In this document: positions 34,957-43,126 of the stretch, piece after piece
Position numbering within the stretch: the stretch's first letter is position 1
Layout: each line of letters begins with the position of its first letter
Origin: Saprospiraceae bacterium
Lineage (GTDB): Bacteria > Bacteroidota > Bacteroidia > Chitinophagales > Saprospiraceae
Assembly: GCA_029262995.1 (NCBI GenBank)
Contig: JAJCYH010000026.1
Coordinates: 62,001 to 126,000, forward strand
Direction of reading: 5' to 3'
Length of the DNA stretch: 64,000 bases
Notes under the pieces: model-generated
What the model was told of the DNA's origin: nothing
Databases searched by the model: none
Seen by the model: the letters and a program-made list of their open reading frames with translations, nothing else
Made by a program: the position numbers and the translations under genes

Positions 34957-36192
34957 TTAGCTTACTGATGATTTTGCAGCTTTAATGGGAACAGAAATAC
35001 ATTTTTTCTCCATATAATCCATCATTTCATTAAGTAAGGCTATTGATTCTTTGTCCATGGACTTCAATCTTTCTGCATATACTTCATTTAATGCCCTCGT
35101 TTTAATTGCCTTTATTTTTTGAGGAATATGAGCCAAAGCTCTTTCCAGTTGCCTTTGCTGATATAATTCCTTGAATGCAATCAATTGCTCAGTTATTATT
35201 GGCTGTGCTCTTTCGAGTTCTTTTCTTCGGTATTCTAGGTTGATTTCTGCCAAATGTTTTAATCTAGAAATATCGATGTATTTAACATCATTTTTTTCAA
35301 CAAGCTCCTCTGAAACATTCCTGGGAACAGCTAGGTCAATAATCAGCTTGGAACTCTTGTCGTCTTTAATCATTGTCTTATATAAGTTGTTGTCAATGAC
35401 AACCTGATTGGCAGACGTACAAATGATGATCGTATCAAAGCCACCAGACAACTTCTCTAATTCATTTAAATGATGAGAGCTAGCATTAAGAGTATTGGCC
35501 AGTTGACGCGCATTATCAAGGCTTCTGTTATAAATGGAAATGTTATTAAATTGATATTTTTTTAAAAACTTACCCGCTAAGGCATTTGTTTCTCCTGAAC
35601 CTATAAGTAGTATACGTTGATTTCGATTTTCGTTTTCAGATAGCATGCTTTGAATAGCCAAGGATACTACAGATAAAGCCTTTTCTGCTATTTTGGTATT
35701 GCTGTATATCTTTTTGGCCGTAGCTACAGTCAGTTTTTCAAGAATTCGGATATTATCGCCAGTCAATCCTGCGCTTTTACAGTTGTCATAAGAATGCCTA
35801 AACTGTCTAAATATTTCTCTTTCTCCTATAACGAGTGAATCCATAGAAGAAGCCATTTCGAATATATGTCTCAATGCAGCTTCACCTTCAAATGTGTTGG
35901 CAAAGCTTCTGATATTGTTTAAACTGTGACCTACTAAACCAGGATTCACTTCCTTGAAGAAATTCTTTAAAAACTCGTCAGTAAAATTCTTTTTGAAATA
36001 TAGGATAAAGCAAACACGATTACAGGTTTCCATGTACATCATTTCTTCGATTTCGAAGCTATTATTTATAGCTTTGAGTCTATCATAGACAGGCTCATTG
36101 TCATTAAGCTGTACATAGAAATTTCCAATATCGGAAATATCCAATTGGTGATGTGTAACTGTGATAACCTTAAAATGATCTAATAAGCTCAT
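34957..36192 (-). CDS. hemA: Glutamyl-tRNA reductase
   Basis: HemA reduces glutamyl-tRNA to glutamate-1-semialdehyde, the first step of tetrapyrrole synthesis by the C5 route. It has the catalytic Cys in METCNRVCF (Cys57 from the chosen start), the tRNA-contact segment SSMDSLVIGEREIFRQ, the NADPH-binding loop LIGSGETNALAGKFL and the dimerisation helix at the C-terminus. The frame is open to 36216, but the family start is close to MSLLDHFKVITVTHH, so the ATG at 36192 (411 residues) is used; a TAnnTTTG box lies exactly 6 nt upstream of it. No hemL, hemB or hemC is adjacent. Confidence 0.95.
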   Translation of the reverse strand: MSLLDHFKVITVTHHQLDISDIGNFYVQLNDNEPVYDRLKAINNSFEIEEMMYMETCNRVCFILYFKKNFTDEFLKNFFKEVNPGLVGHSLNNIRSFANTFEGEAALRHIFEMASSMDSLVIGEREIFRQFRHSYDNCKSAGLTGDNIRILEKLTVATAKKIYSNTKIAEKALSVVSLAIQSMLSENENRNQRILLIGSGETNALAGKFLKKYQFNNISIYNRSLDNARQLANTLNASSHHLNELEKLSGGFDTIIICTSANQVVIDNNLYKTMIKDDKSSKLIIDLAVPRNVSEELVEKNDVKYIDISRLKHLAEINLEYRRKELERAQPIITEQLIAFKELYQQRQLERALAHIPQKIKAIKTRALNEVYAERLKSMDKESIALLNEMMDYMEKKCISVPIKAAKSSVS

Positions 36193-36198
36193 ATGCAT

Positions 36199-36206
36199 CA
36201 AAAATA
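36199..36206 (-). promoter_or_regulatory. Promoter -7 box (TAnnTTTG) of hemA, 6 nt before the ATG
   Basis: The minus strand reads TATTTTTG, an exact match, followed after 6 nt by the ATG at 36192. A -33 TTG is not clear. It would give a leaderless hemA message and excludes the longer start at 36216. Confidence 0.5.
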
Positions 36207-36361
36207 TAACCCCCAACCTTTATAATTGTCATGGGATTGTAATTTGAAATTGCAATTGTAAATAGATTTGGCTTTGTATTCTAAACAAATTGTATTTGCT
36301 TTGCTTGTATAATCCCGTCTGAACAGGAATTAACTCGAATAATTAAGCATAGTCAAGAAGC

Positions 36362-37342
36362 GTGTTAACTTTTTTTAGAAGAAATCTATTTATCAATTAC
36401 ATCTGGCTGCTATTATTCATCGCAGGGTGTCTGGTTTATTACGTTTTATCCCCTGATAAGATACAGATATTTCCGTTTGAGCTGCCTTTTTATAATATTC
36501 ACAAATTGCAAATTCCTTTTGCTGAAAAGCCTTTATTTCAATTGCTTTATGGTTTTACCTTGATTGCAATACAAAGTGTGATGGTTGCTCATCTGGTTAT
36601 TAAAAATAGGATGAGCCGGCAGTTAAGTTTAATTCCTGGAGCAGTGATGGCATTATTTTGTGTTTGGGTGCTTAATCATGGTGTAACACATAGCATATTA
36701 CTTGCCAATTTGTTTTTTATCTTATCTATTCAAAGTTTATTTAAAATTTATAAAAAATATAAACCGATTAGCATTCTTTTCAATTCTGGATTTTTCTTAG
36801 GTATTGCAGCATTAATCTACTTTCCATATTATATTTATTTCTTTGTTGGCATTATTGGTTTGATGAGTCTCCGTGGAATAAAACTACAGGAGTTTCTACA
36901 GTATTCAACTGGTTTACTTACTCCAATTTTTCTTTCTGGCGTAGCCTTAATTTATTATGGCAAACTGGATATGATATACAACTATCTAGATTTTGGCATT
37001 TATATGCCAAACTTAGATTTAAGCAATATCTTTGATACCATCAAGCTTGCTGTTGTTCTGATGATTTGCTTTCTTCTTTTTCTTTTGCAAACCAGTTTGC
37101 TTAAAAAGAAAAAGTTTGATGTGATCAAGAAAATAGAAATGTGTTACTGGTTTTTATTAATGGGATTCTTTAGTTTATTTATTTCTAGCCAGCAGGATGC
37201 TTTTCATATGATCATTATTTCAACTCCTGTTTCTTTGCTATTGGGTCTTAATCTTGAAGAACGACAAAACACTATTATCAAGGAGTTCGGGTTTATCCTT
37301 ATCTTGATCTTTTACATATACTTGATGATTGGTATGGTCTAA
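36362..37342 (+). CDS. Polytopic membrane protein, DUF6427-like
   Basis: A 326-residue integral membrane protein with about nine or ten hydrophobic helices from residue 10 to the end. The start with an FFRRN segment, the ANLFFILSIQSLF helix, the LFNSGFFLGIAALIYFP segment and the following loop with ISLRGIKLQEFL-type spacing resemble the Bacteroidota family DUF6427, whose function is unknown. The start is GTG at 36362. Its last 4 bp overlap the 3' end of the convergent PqiA-like gene. The assignment to DUF6427 is from memory of the pattern and should be checked with a profile search. Confidence 0.7.
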   Translation: MLTFFRRNLFINYIWLLLFIAGCLVYYVLSPDKIQIFPFELPFYNIHKLQIPFAEKPLFQLLYGFTLIAIQSVMVAHLVIKNRMSRQLSLIPGAVMALFCVWVLNHGVTHSILLANLFFILSIQSLFKIYKKYKPISILFNSGFFLGIAALIYFPYYIYFFVGIIGLMSLRGIKLQEFLQYSTGLLTPIFLSGVALIYYGKLDMIYNYLDFGIYMPNLDLSNIFDTIKLAVVLMICFLLFLLQTSLLKKKKFDVIKKIEMCYWFLLMGFFSLFISSQQDAFHMIIISTPVSLLLGLNLEERQNTIIKEFGFILILIFYIYLMIGMV

Positions 37343-38640
37343 GTCGTTTTGGTTTTGAACTTTCTGTGTATGAGGCTACTCATAACTATAGAAAGCAAAC
37401 AGTAGCTCGTAAAAAATATAATGCCTGGTGAAAGCTGAGAGTAATTAACTGTTTCAGCTGTTGTAGATTGACTTTGTCTAGAAAAATCTCCAAGCATTGA
37501 ACTTAACAAACCATAAAATCCGATATAAGACATAAAAATTGCTACAACAAAAACATCGGCCATACTCCATTTACCCATATAAAAGATAATCGTTTGTATC
37601 AGTTTACTCTTGCGAGATGACTTTATATAAAGAAATACTGTGCTTAAAATCATTTTAGAAAATGGAAGAATAATACTGAAGAGTAAAATCAAAAGACCTA
37701 CAATTTTCAAGTCAATACCTCTTCCTTCTAACAAAGTAATCGTTACATCAATAATGCTTTTGCTTTGATAGTACATAACCTGTTCATCAAAATGAATGTT
37801 AGCACCCATTAAACTGATATCAAGAGTTGATAATCGAGCATCAAGATCAATCATTGGTAGTGCCAGCCCTAAAAGTAAAAAGCCCATACAAACTATACTC
37901 AGCCATGTCATTTGTGTTTTAAAATCCATGAATTTATTACCTGCAAGCAATATGATTAACATAAGACCAAGGCTAAGGAGGGTTCTTCTAATAAGTGAAA
38001 GCTTTTGGTTACTATATAAGCCTTGTTCTTGTATGATTAGATCATTTGTATCTTTAAGATTATCACATCCATATTTCTCATAAATAGGTTGTCTTCTATC
38101 CGTTAATTGGCTTTGCATCTCTTTGGCAAGCATATCACTTATCGACTGCCCAATGGCTTTTTTAATTTCTGGTGTTTTTCTTTCCAGTTCAACCATAAGC
38201 TTATCTGCAAGCAATGGTATTTGAGCTTTAAAGTCAATCTTTGAAATCTCAGCTTCTATATTCTCTCGAAACATGTCTACAAACATTTTTCCTAGAGCAT
38301 TTTCTTTACTATCACCTTTTTTAGATTCTACAATTGCATCCAATAGCTTTCCAGATTCAAAATATTCCTTATAAAGATCGCTTAGATAGAATTCAATTTG
38401 TGTACGAATACCCTCAAGGTCTTTTGTTGTAATTTCAAAATCATGAACTCTGTCTTTTAATACTTCAAATAATCTCTCTTTCCAAAAATTCAGATTGAAT
38501 AAACCATATTTAATCATATGGAGTTCAGCATAATCATATTTATACTCATTCTCCTTATTTGATAATTCATAACTTTTATATCCAGTATATGAAGCATAGG
38601 AAAAACAAACAATCAAAAGAAGGGAGACCAATAATTTCAT
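37339..38640 (-). CDS. Paraquat-inducible protein A-like membrane protein
   Basis: A 433-residue protein with a signal-like N-terminal helix (about 1-17), a soluble helical region rich in Lys and Glu (about 25-205), and four hydrophobic helices in the C-terminal half (near 220-240, 248-265, 310-335 and 360-380), plus one more at the end. The latter half resembles the PqiA module: an SLMG-x-N loop, then LILLFSIILPFSKMILS and KWSMADVFVVAIFMSYIGF, a well-conserved segment of that family. PqiA-type proteins take part in intermembrane lipid traffic with MCE proteins, but no pqiB or mce gene is nearby. The ATG at 38640 is used. Confidence 0.82.
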   Translation of the reverse strand: MKLLVSLLLIVCFSYASYTGYKSYELSNKENEYKYDYAELHMIKYGLFNLNFWKERLFEVLKDRVHDFEITTKDLEGIRTQIEFYLSDLYKEYFESGKLLDAIVESKKGDSKENALGKMFVDMFRENIEAEISKIDFKAQIPLLADKLMVELERKTPEIKKAIGQSISDMLAKEMQSQLTDRRQPIYEKYGCDNLKDTNDLIIQEQGLYSNQKLSLIRRTLLSLGLMLIILLAGNKFMDFKTQMTWLSIVCMGFLLLGLALPMIDLDARLSTLDISLMGANIHFDEQVMYYQSKSIIDVTITLLEGRGIDLKIVGLLILLFSIILPFSKMILSTVFLYIKSSRKSKLIQTIIFYMGKWSMADVFVVAIFMSYIGFYGLLSSMLGDFSRQSQSTTAETVNYSQLSPGIIFFTSYCLLSIVMSSLIHRKFKTKTT

Positions 38641-38694
38641 AATAATAATTCAAGCATTTAAGTTCAGAACAGTGTTCGTACCAATTTTGTCTAT

Positions 38695-38702
38695 TAACTT
38701 TG
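38695..38702 (+). promoter_or_regulatory. Promoter -7 box (TAnnTTTG) upstream of the small ORF and DinB-like gene
   Basis: TAACTTTG is an exact match, 8 nt before an ATG at 38711 and 126 nt before the DinB-like gene at 38829. No TTG lies at normal -33 spacing. Confidence 0.4.
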
Positions 38703-38710
38703 TATTGTAG

Positions 38711-38842
38711 ATGGATAAATATGTCAGTTTGTTACACCAATGGATAAACTTATATTCAATTGTAACACTTCTAAAGACGATTGAAGAGCCACTTTTATTT
38801 TTAATAAAATTACAGAAACATCAAAACTATGGAAATTCTTAA
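38711..38842 (+). CDS. Possible 43-residue upstream ORF overlapping the DinB-like gene
   Basis: A complete frame of 43 codons starts 8 nt after an exact TAnnTTTG box and overlaps the start of the DinB-like gene by 14 bp. The peptide is amphipathic, Leu/Ile-rich and basic at the end (LLKTIEEPLLFLIKLQKHQN). It could be a leader peptide that couples translation of the next gene, or chance. No family is recognised. Confidence 0.25.
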   Translation: MDKYVSLLHQWINLYSIVTLLKTIEEPLLFLIKLQKHQNYGNS

Positions 38843-39356
38843 ATATCCTGTCGGACAATTCAATATGCCTGATTCTATAGATGAATCTAAACGAAATACA
38901 TGGATAATAAGTATAGAACAATTGCCAGAACGGCTTAAATCAGCAACCATGGGGTGGACAACTGAACAGTTTGACACGCCTTACCGTCAAGGCTCCTGGA
39001 CCGTTAAACAATTGATTCATCACATAGCAGATAGTCACATGAATTCATTAATACGCTTTAAATGGGGTTTGACAGAGGATTCTCCGACAATAAAAGCCTA
39101 TGATCAAGATGCTTGGGGGAAGCTTTCAGATGTAAGAATATTGGAGGCAAGAGTATCTATGGATCTAATTTCAGCCTTACATCATCGCTTTGTAGCTCTG
39201 CTTAAGAATATGAGCAGAGAAGACTATAAAAGGACAATTTTTCATCCTGAAAAGAAGCAACTTATGAGTCTAGAACAATTGCTGGCACTATATGGGTGGC
39301 ATAGTGAACATCACTTAGCACAAATATTACAACTCAAACAACAAAAATCATGGTAG
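38829..39356 (+). CDS. DinB-fold metal-dependent hydrolase/transferase, YfiT (BstA) type
   Basis: A four-helix-bundle metalloprotein of the YfiT/DinB superfamily, 175 residues. The start LKYPVGQFNMPDSI and the motifs QLIHHIADSHMN (61-72) and WHSEHHLAQI (157-166) supply the three metal-binding histidines. Relatives in Bacillus transfer bacillithiol to electrophiles; in Bacteroidota the thiol cofactor may also be bacillithiol, though no synthesis gene is in the window. The ATG at 38829 gives the usual family start and length. It is convergent with the DUF6249-like gene, 30 bp away. Confidence 0.88.
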   Translation: MEILKYPVGQFNMPDSIDESKRNTWIISIEQLPERLKSATMGWTTEQFDTPYRQGSWTVKQLIHHIADSHMNSLIRFKWGLTEDSPTIKAYDQDAWGKLSDVRILEARVSMDLISALHHRFVALLKNMSREDYKRTIFHPEKKQLMSLEQLLALYGWHSEHHLAQILQLKQQKSW

Positions 39357-39386
39357 ACCTTAGTAGGCCCACCTTAATTCTTTCTT

Positions 39387-39734
39387 TTACTCGTCACGTT
39401 TTTTAATAATGCTATAAAACATTATTAGCGCCAAACCTCCTCCTATAAATGTTAGGGGAACGGTACCTAGTCCTCCTTCAAGACTGAACAGTTTTTCAGA
39501 AAGGACGCCTAGATAAAAACCTATTCCACCCCCTGTTAAGAGCATTCCTAATTTGAGCGCATTAGATTTGTCATCAAGTTTCTTTTCTGCAAAAATATCA
39601 GCAGAAGTTCCACTTTCTATTAGAGCCATTCTTTGTTCATGTCTAGACTTGTAGAACATATAGATCAAAGTAATTATAGCTCCAAAAAAGCCAATAACTG
39701 CTAATATAGGTATCATTAATTCCATCAATTCCAT
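39387..39734 (-). CDS. DUF6249-like small membrane protein
   Basis: A 115-residue membrane protein. One helix (about 8-28) is followed by a basic cytoplasmic linker (YKSRHEQRMALIESG) and two more helices (about 60-78 and 90-107) with Gly-rich faces. The segment RHEQRMALIE is typical of proteins labelled DUF6249, which are often found next to ECF sigma factors in Bacteroidota. It is divergently placed 149 bp from the sigma factor gene here, so co-regulation is likely. Its function is not known. Confidence 0.7.
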   Translation of the reverse strand: MELMELMIPILAVIGFFGAIITLIYMFYKSRHEQRMALIESGTSADIFAEKKLDDKSNALKLGMLLTGGGIGFYLGVLSEKLFSLEGGLGTVPLTFIGGGLALIMFYSIIKKRDE

Positions 39735-39801
39735 TTTAATTTGTTTTGCTGGTTAGACGCACACCTTTTCATTCTGGTTACAAGCTGCCTAATTTCTTCA
39801 T

Positions 39802-39809
39802 TATATTTG
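39802..39809 (+). promoter_or_regulatory. Promoter -7 box (TAnnTTTG) upstream of the ECF sigma gene
   Basis: TATATTTG is an exact match 74 nt before the ATG at 39884. No TTG is visible 17-23 bp upstream. A separate, sigma-specific promoter closer to the gene is possible but not recognisable. Confidence 0.35.
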
Positions 39810-39883
39810 CTTAGATTAAAGTAATGTAGTGAACTTGTAACCCAATATTAGTTGCTTACGTCCCATTGGTATCTTAAGATATA

Positions 39884-40444
39884 ATGACAGCTGAAGACCA
39901 ATTAATACAACAATGCTTGAAAGGAAATATGTTTTCCTTTGAGAAATTGTTATCAAAATATCAAAACCAGATGTTTTCAGTATGTCTTAGTATTTTGAAA
40001 AATAGAGATGAGGCTCAAGAAGCAACACAAGACACTTTTATAAAAATGCATCGATCACTTCATCTTTTCAATAGTGAGTCAAAGTTTAGCTCGTGGCTTT
40101 ACAAAATAGCCTATAGAACAAGTTTGGATTACATTCGCAAAAGAAAGCCTACCAAAGAATTAGACGATTCTACGAAGAATGGTTTAATGTCCGATGATGT
40201 TAATTCAAAACTAGATGCAAAAGAATTATCACAGTTGCTCATCAAATTGCTAAACCTTCTGCCCAGTCAAGATGCCGCGCTAATTAGAATGTTCTATCTT
40301 GAAGAAATGAGTATTAAGGAACTTGAAGAAATAACAGGAATGGGCACAAGTAATGTAAAGGTCAAATTGTTCAGGGCAAGGAAAAAGTTGTCTGAACTTG
40401 TTAAAGAAGAGTTTGTTGAACTAGAATATTTCTTACATCAATAA
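39884..40444 (+). CDS. ECF-subfamily RNA polymerase sigma factor
   Basis: A group IV sigma factor, 186 residues. Region 2 spans about 20-90 (YQNQMFSVCLSILKNRDEAQ, then EATQDTFIKMHRSL and SSWLYKIAYRTSLDYIRKRK), and region 4 about 125-178 (SQDAALIRMFYLEEMSIKEL, then TSNVKVKLFRARKKL). There is no region 1.1 or 3. The next gene, 9 bp downstream, encodes a single-pass membrane protein that fits an anti-sigma factor. The target genes are unknown; the divergent DUF6249-like gene is the first candidate. Confidence 0.94.
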   Translation: MTAEDQLIQQCLKGNMFSFEKLLSKYQNQMFSVCLSILKNRDEAQEATQDTFIKMHRSLHLFNSESKFSSWLYKIAYRTSLDYIRKRKPTKELDDSTKNGLMSDDVNSKLDAKELSQLLIKLLNLLPSQDAALIRMFYLEEMSIKELEEITGMGTSNVKVKLFRARKKLSELVKEEFVELEYFLHQ

Positions 40445-40453
40445 ATATTTATC

Positions 40454-40960
40454 ATGGATGTGAATTTGGAATTAATTTGGAAAAAAATAGATGGTCAGTT
40501 AACAGAACCGGAACAAATGGAGTTTGATGCTTTGTGCAAAAACAATACTTCATTTTTATCCGAGTACAAACGTCAGTTAAAATTGAACAAAGCATTACAA
40601 GAAATGCCCCCTTCAATTGCTCCTCAATCCATCGTATCGAATGTGATGTCAACTTTACAAATGGAGAATGCTTTTACGACCTCCAAAAAAACTTTTCCTG
40701 CCCTTAAAAATATCCTGTTTGGCCTCTTGGTTTTAGCAACAGCTATTAGCTTAATAGTCCTTTTTAATGGCAACAATATGTCTGCTCCTCAAAGCAGTAC
40801 AATTCTGCAAGACTATTTATCAGATATTGGCAGGCAGTTCAGTATGCCTAGTGGAATCAAAAATGTTTTTCCTTATTCTGCTGCCCTTTTCTCAGTTATG
40901 GGCCTTGTGTGGTTAGATGCCATTTACAATAGAAAACAGTCTGATTTAATGCTGCCCTAA
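40454..40960 (+). CDS. Probable membrane-anchored anti-sigma factor
   Basis: A 168-residue protein immediately after the ECF sigma gene. Residues 1-60 resemble an anti-sigma domain (ELIWKKIDGQLTEPEQMEFD, then LSEYKRQLKLNKALQ), without a zinc-binding HxxxCxxC motif. A membrane helix lies near 84-103 (ILFGLLVLATAISLIVLF) and a second hydrophobic stretch near 140-155. The gene order sigma then anti-sigma, with 9 bp between, supports this role. It would hold the sigma factor at the inner membrane until an unknown signal. No site-1/site-2 protease gene is nearby. Confidence 0.75.
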   Translation: MDVNLELIWKKIDGQLTEPEQMEFDALCKNNTSFLSEYKRQLKLNKALQEMPPSIAPQSIVSNVMSTLQMENAFTTSKKTFPALKNILFGLLVLATAISLIVLFNGNNMSAPQSSTILQDYLSDIGRQFSMPSGIKNVFPYSAALFSVMGLVWLDAIYNRKQSDLMLP

Positions 40961-40976
40961 TTTTACTGGTGTGTTG

Positions 40977-42029
40977 TTAGTTTTCTTCTCCAAACTTTTG
41001 TTTTGCGTACTCTTGGAGGTCAATTACCTTGTCAGATTCATCAATGATTTCATGACCCAATAGCGTTTCAAAGACATCTTCCAAACTGACCAACCCTACC
41101 ACAGTACCATATTCATCTTTTACAATTGAAAGATGTTGTTTGCTTCTGGCTAATATTTTGAATAACTCAGGCAGAGGCATATCATTTCTAACTGTTTTTA
41201 TTTTTAGCATTATGTCCTTAACCTTCAAATGTGCATTTTCACCAGCTATCATGTTCAGGATATCATCTTTCAGCACTATTCCCACGACATTATCTTTCTC
41301 TTTTGAATATACCGGTATCCTAGAAAAACTCTTAGCTTCTTCGTTTCGCATGTAATCTTCAAGGTCTGTCTCACTATCAAGCATAAAAGCTACTGAACGA
41401 GGTGTCATGATATCGCTAACTATCATCGTTTCAAAGTTCATTAGATTTTTAATCAATTCCGTTTCTTCTTTAGCTAAGGTTCCCGAATTCATTCCCTCTA
41501 AAGCCATCTGAGTTAAATCAGATCTGCTTAACACAGATTTGTCCTTATTCTTTTTAAGACGCTTTGTTATCATTTGACTGACCCAAACCAGTGGAAGTAA
41601 AATCCATAATAAAATGCGAATTGTATAAACGGTAAATCCAGATAATGATTTCCAGTTATTAGCGCCAATTGTTTTAGGGATAATTTCAGACAATATCAAA
41701 ATACTCAATGTCATCACTGCAGCTACTAAAGACTCCCAGCTGATAGGAATCACCTCACTGATAGGACCACTGCCTAATGCTTCTCCAGCAACAGCACCTA
41801 CCCCAATTGCACCTACAGTATGAGCAATTGTATTTAGGGTAAGAATCGCCGAAAGGGGTCTATCAATATCCTTTTTATATGACGCTAGAAGTATTCCTAC
41901 CTGAGAGCCGTCAGCTATTTTTTTTCTGACGTACCTTGGCGTAATACTAAGCAATACCGCCTCCAGTATCGAGCATAAGAATGAAAATCCTATTGAAAAA
42001 ACGAAAAAGAAAATTAAAGTCCCAATCAC
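40977..42029 (-). CDS. CNNM/DUF21 and CBS-pair membrane protein (CorB-like)
   Basis: A 350-residue member of the CNNM family linked to magnesium or cobalt efflux. The N-terminal DUF21 module has about four helices (near 3-25, 60-85, 98-118 and 130-155). Two CBS domains follow (about 205-330): VSDIMTPRSVAFML and VKDIMLKIKTVRND start them, and YGTVVGLVSLEDVFETLLGHEI ends the pair. The C-terminal CorC/HlyC domain common in longer family members is missing; the protein ends soon after the CBS pair. The start is GTG at 42029. It is convergent with the anti-sigma gene. Confidence 0.9.
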   Translation of the reverse strand: MIGTLIFFFVFSIGFSFLCSILEAVLLSITPRYVRKKIADGSQVGILLASYKKDIDRPLSAILTLNTIAHTVGAIGVGAVAGEALGSGPISEVIPISWESLVAAVMTLSILILSEIIPKTIGANNWKSLSGFTVYTIRILLWILLPLVWVSQMITKRLKKNKDKSVLSRSDLTQMALEGMNSGTLAKEETELIKNLMNFETMIVSDIMTPRSVAFMLDSETDLEDYMRNEEAKSFSRIPVYSKEKDNVVGIVLKDDILNMIAGENAHLKVKDIMLKIKTVRNDMPLPELFKILARSKQHLSIVKDEYGTVVGLVSLEDVFETLLGHEIIDESDKVIDLQEYAKQKFGEEN

Positions 42030-42089
42030 TTAATTTTATAATTTGATTTGGTAAAAATAGGCTTTTGCTAATTAGTAAGGCCAATTAGA

Positions 42090-42620
42090 TTATCTACCTG
42101 ATAAGTTTGTAATTCTTTTAGCATAGAATACTATTATTGCAGCCAAGAAACTTTTAACGAGTGCCATTTTCCAGAATGGATTAAAACCATATTCAATTGC
42201 TCTTTCAAAATCATATATTAAGGCTAGATGAATAATACCGAAAAAAAACAAAACCATTGTTGCTTGAAGCATAATGTTAATACATCCCATCCAAGTCACC
42301 ATGTCCCTCGAATAAAAGTATGTTGCAATAAATAGACCGGCAGGAATGAAGCCATATAAAAACCCTCCACTTGCACCCAAAAGCTTTTGAATGCCTCCTG
42401 TTCCACCAGCAAAGACTGGCAAACTTAATATTCCAATAAAAAGATAAGCTACAATTATAATCAAATATTCCTTTGGGCTTAAAAATGCTGCAATACTGAA
42501 AACCATCAAACTTTGCAGAGTAAAAGGTATGTCAAGAGATATTCCTGGGATAGTAATAGAAATATACGATGACGCAATGAGCAGAGTAAGCCCAATAATA
42601 ATCTTGAAGAATACATTCAT
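42090..42620 (-). CDS. bioY: Biotin transporter BioY
   Basis: BioY is the substrate-binding S component of ECF-type biotin uptake. The 176 residues form six hydrophobic helices with the family start PGISLDIPFTLQSLMVF and the conserved central loop FAGGTGGIQKLLGASGGFLYGF. No energising EcfA/EcfT genes are adjacent, so it may work alone or use shared modules. It overlaps the upstream gene by 4 bp (ATGA) and is the last of three genes with the M1 aminopeptidase downstream of nothing else; 60 bp separate it from the CNNM gene start on the same strand. Confidence 0.92.
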   Translation of the reverse strand: MNVFFKIIIGLTLLIASSYISITIPGISLDIPFTLQSLMVFSIAAFLSPKEYLIIIVAYLFIGILSLPVFAGGTGGIQKLLGASGGFLYGFIPAGLFIATYFYSRDMVTWMGCINIMLQATMVLFFFGIIHLALIYDFERAIEYGFNPFWKMALVKSFLAAIIVFYAKRITNLSGR

Positions 42621-43114
42621 ATTTGTCCTGATTCCTTAAGATAAGCAATAATACAAGCTATACATAATAGAAGACTGGTAGAGTATTTGGACTTAATGAC
42701 AATTCCATAATCTTTTGCACTCCAGACTTTAGCAGATAGTAGTGCCATCTCTTCTTCATTACTGAGAAATTCAAACTTATTACTCCAGGCATTTCCTTTT
42801 ACAGTAAAATTTCCAATTGCTTCGCTTTTTACTTTAATGCTACTGCCTCCAAAAGAAAGATCTCTTTCAACAATAGTAATTTCACCAAATTCATCTGTAA
42901 TATTAAATATCTGAGGAATCAATGATACATTCTCGATAGTATATAAACAGTTATTATCACATCCATACAACGACATTCTTTTACGCCAACTGAAACTGAA
43001 GTTGGGACTAGTCATTTTGAAAACCAGCTTATGATTGTCATCAAAAACTTTAAAACTTCCACTACTCCACCAATTATTCTTTGCTATTCGATATTTATCG
43101 AATGAATCCTCCAT
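42617..43114 (-). CDS. Unknown protein with LURP-one/Tubby-like features and C-terminal helix
   Basis: A 165-residue protein from the ATG at 43114 (a TTG two codons earlier is also open). The body is a series of beta strands (SGSFKVFDDNHKLVFKM, SIKVKSEAIGNFTVKG) that recalls the LURP-one/Tubby-C fold of phospholipid-binding proteins; this is a by-eye guess. A hydrophobic helix (LLLCIACIIAYL) at the C-terminus would anchor it in the membrane. It is coupled to bioY by a 4-bp overlap and lies 12 bp after the M1 aminopeptidase stop, so these three are one transcript. Confidence 0.65.
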   Translation of the reverse strand: MEDSFDKYRIAKNNWWSSGSFKVFDDNHKLVFKMTSPNFSFSWRKRMSLYGCDNNCLYTIENVSLIPQIFNITDEFGEITIVERDLSFGGSSIKVKSEAIGNFTVKGNAWSNKFEFLSNEEEMALLSAKVWSAKDYGIVIKSKYSTSLLLCIACIIAYLKESGQI

Positions 43115-43126
43115 TCCCAAAATTAA

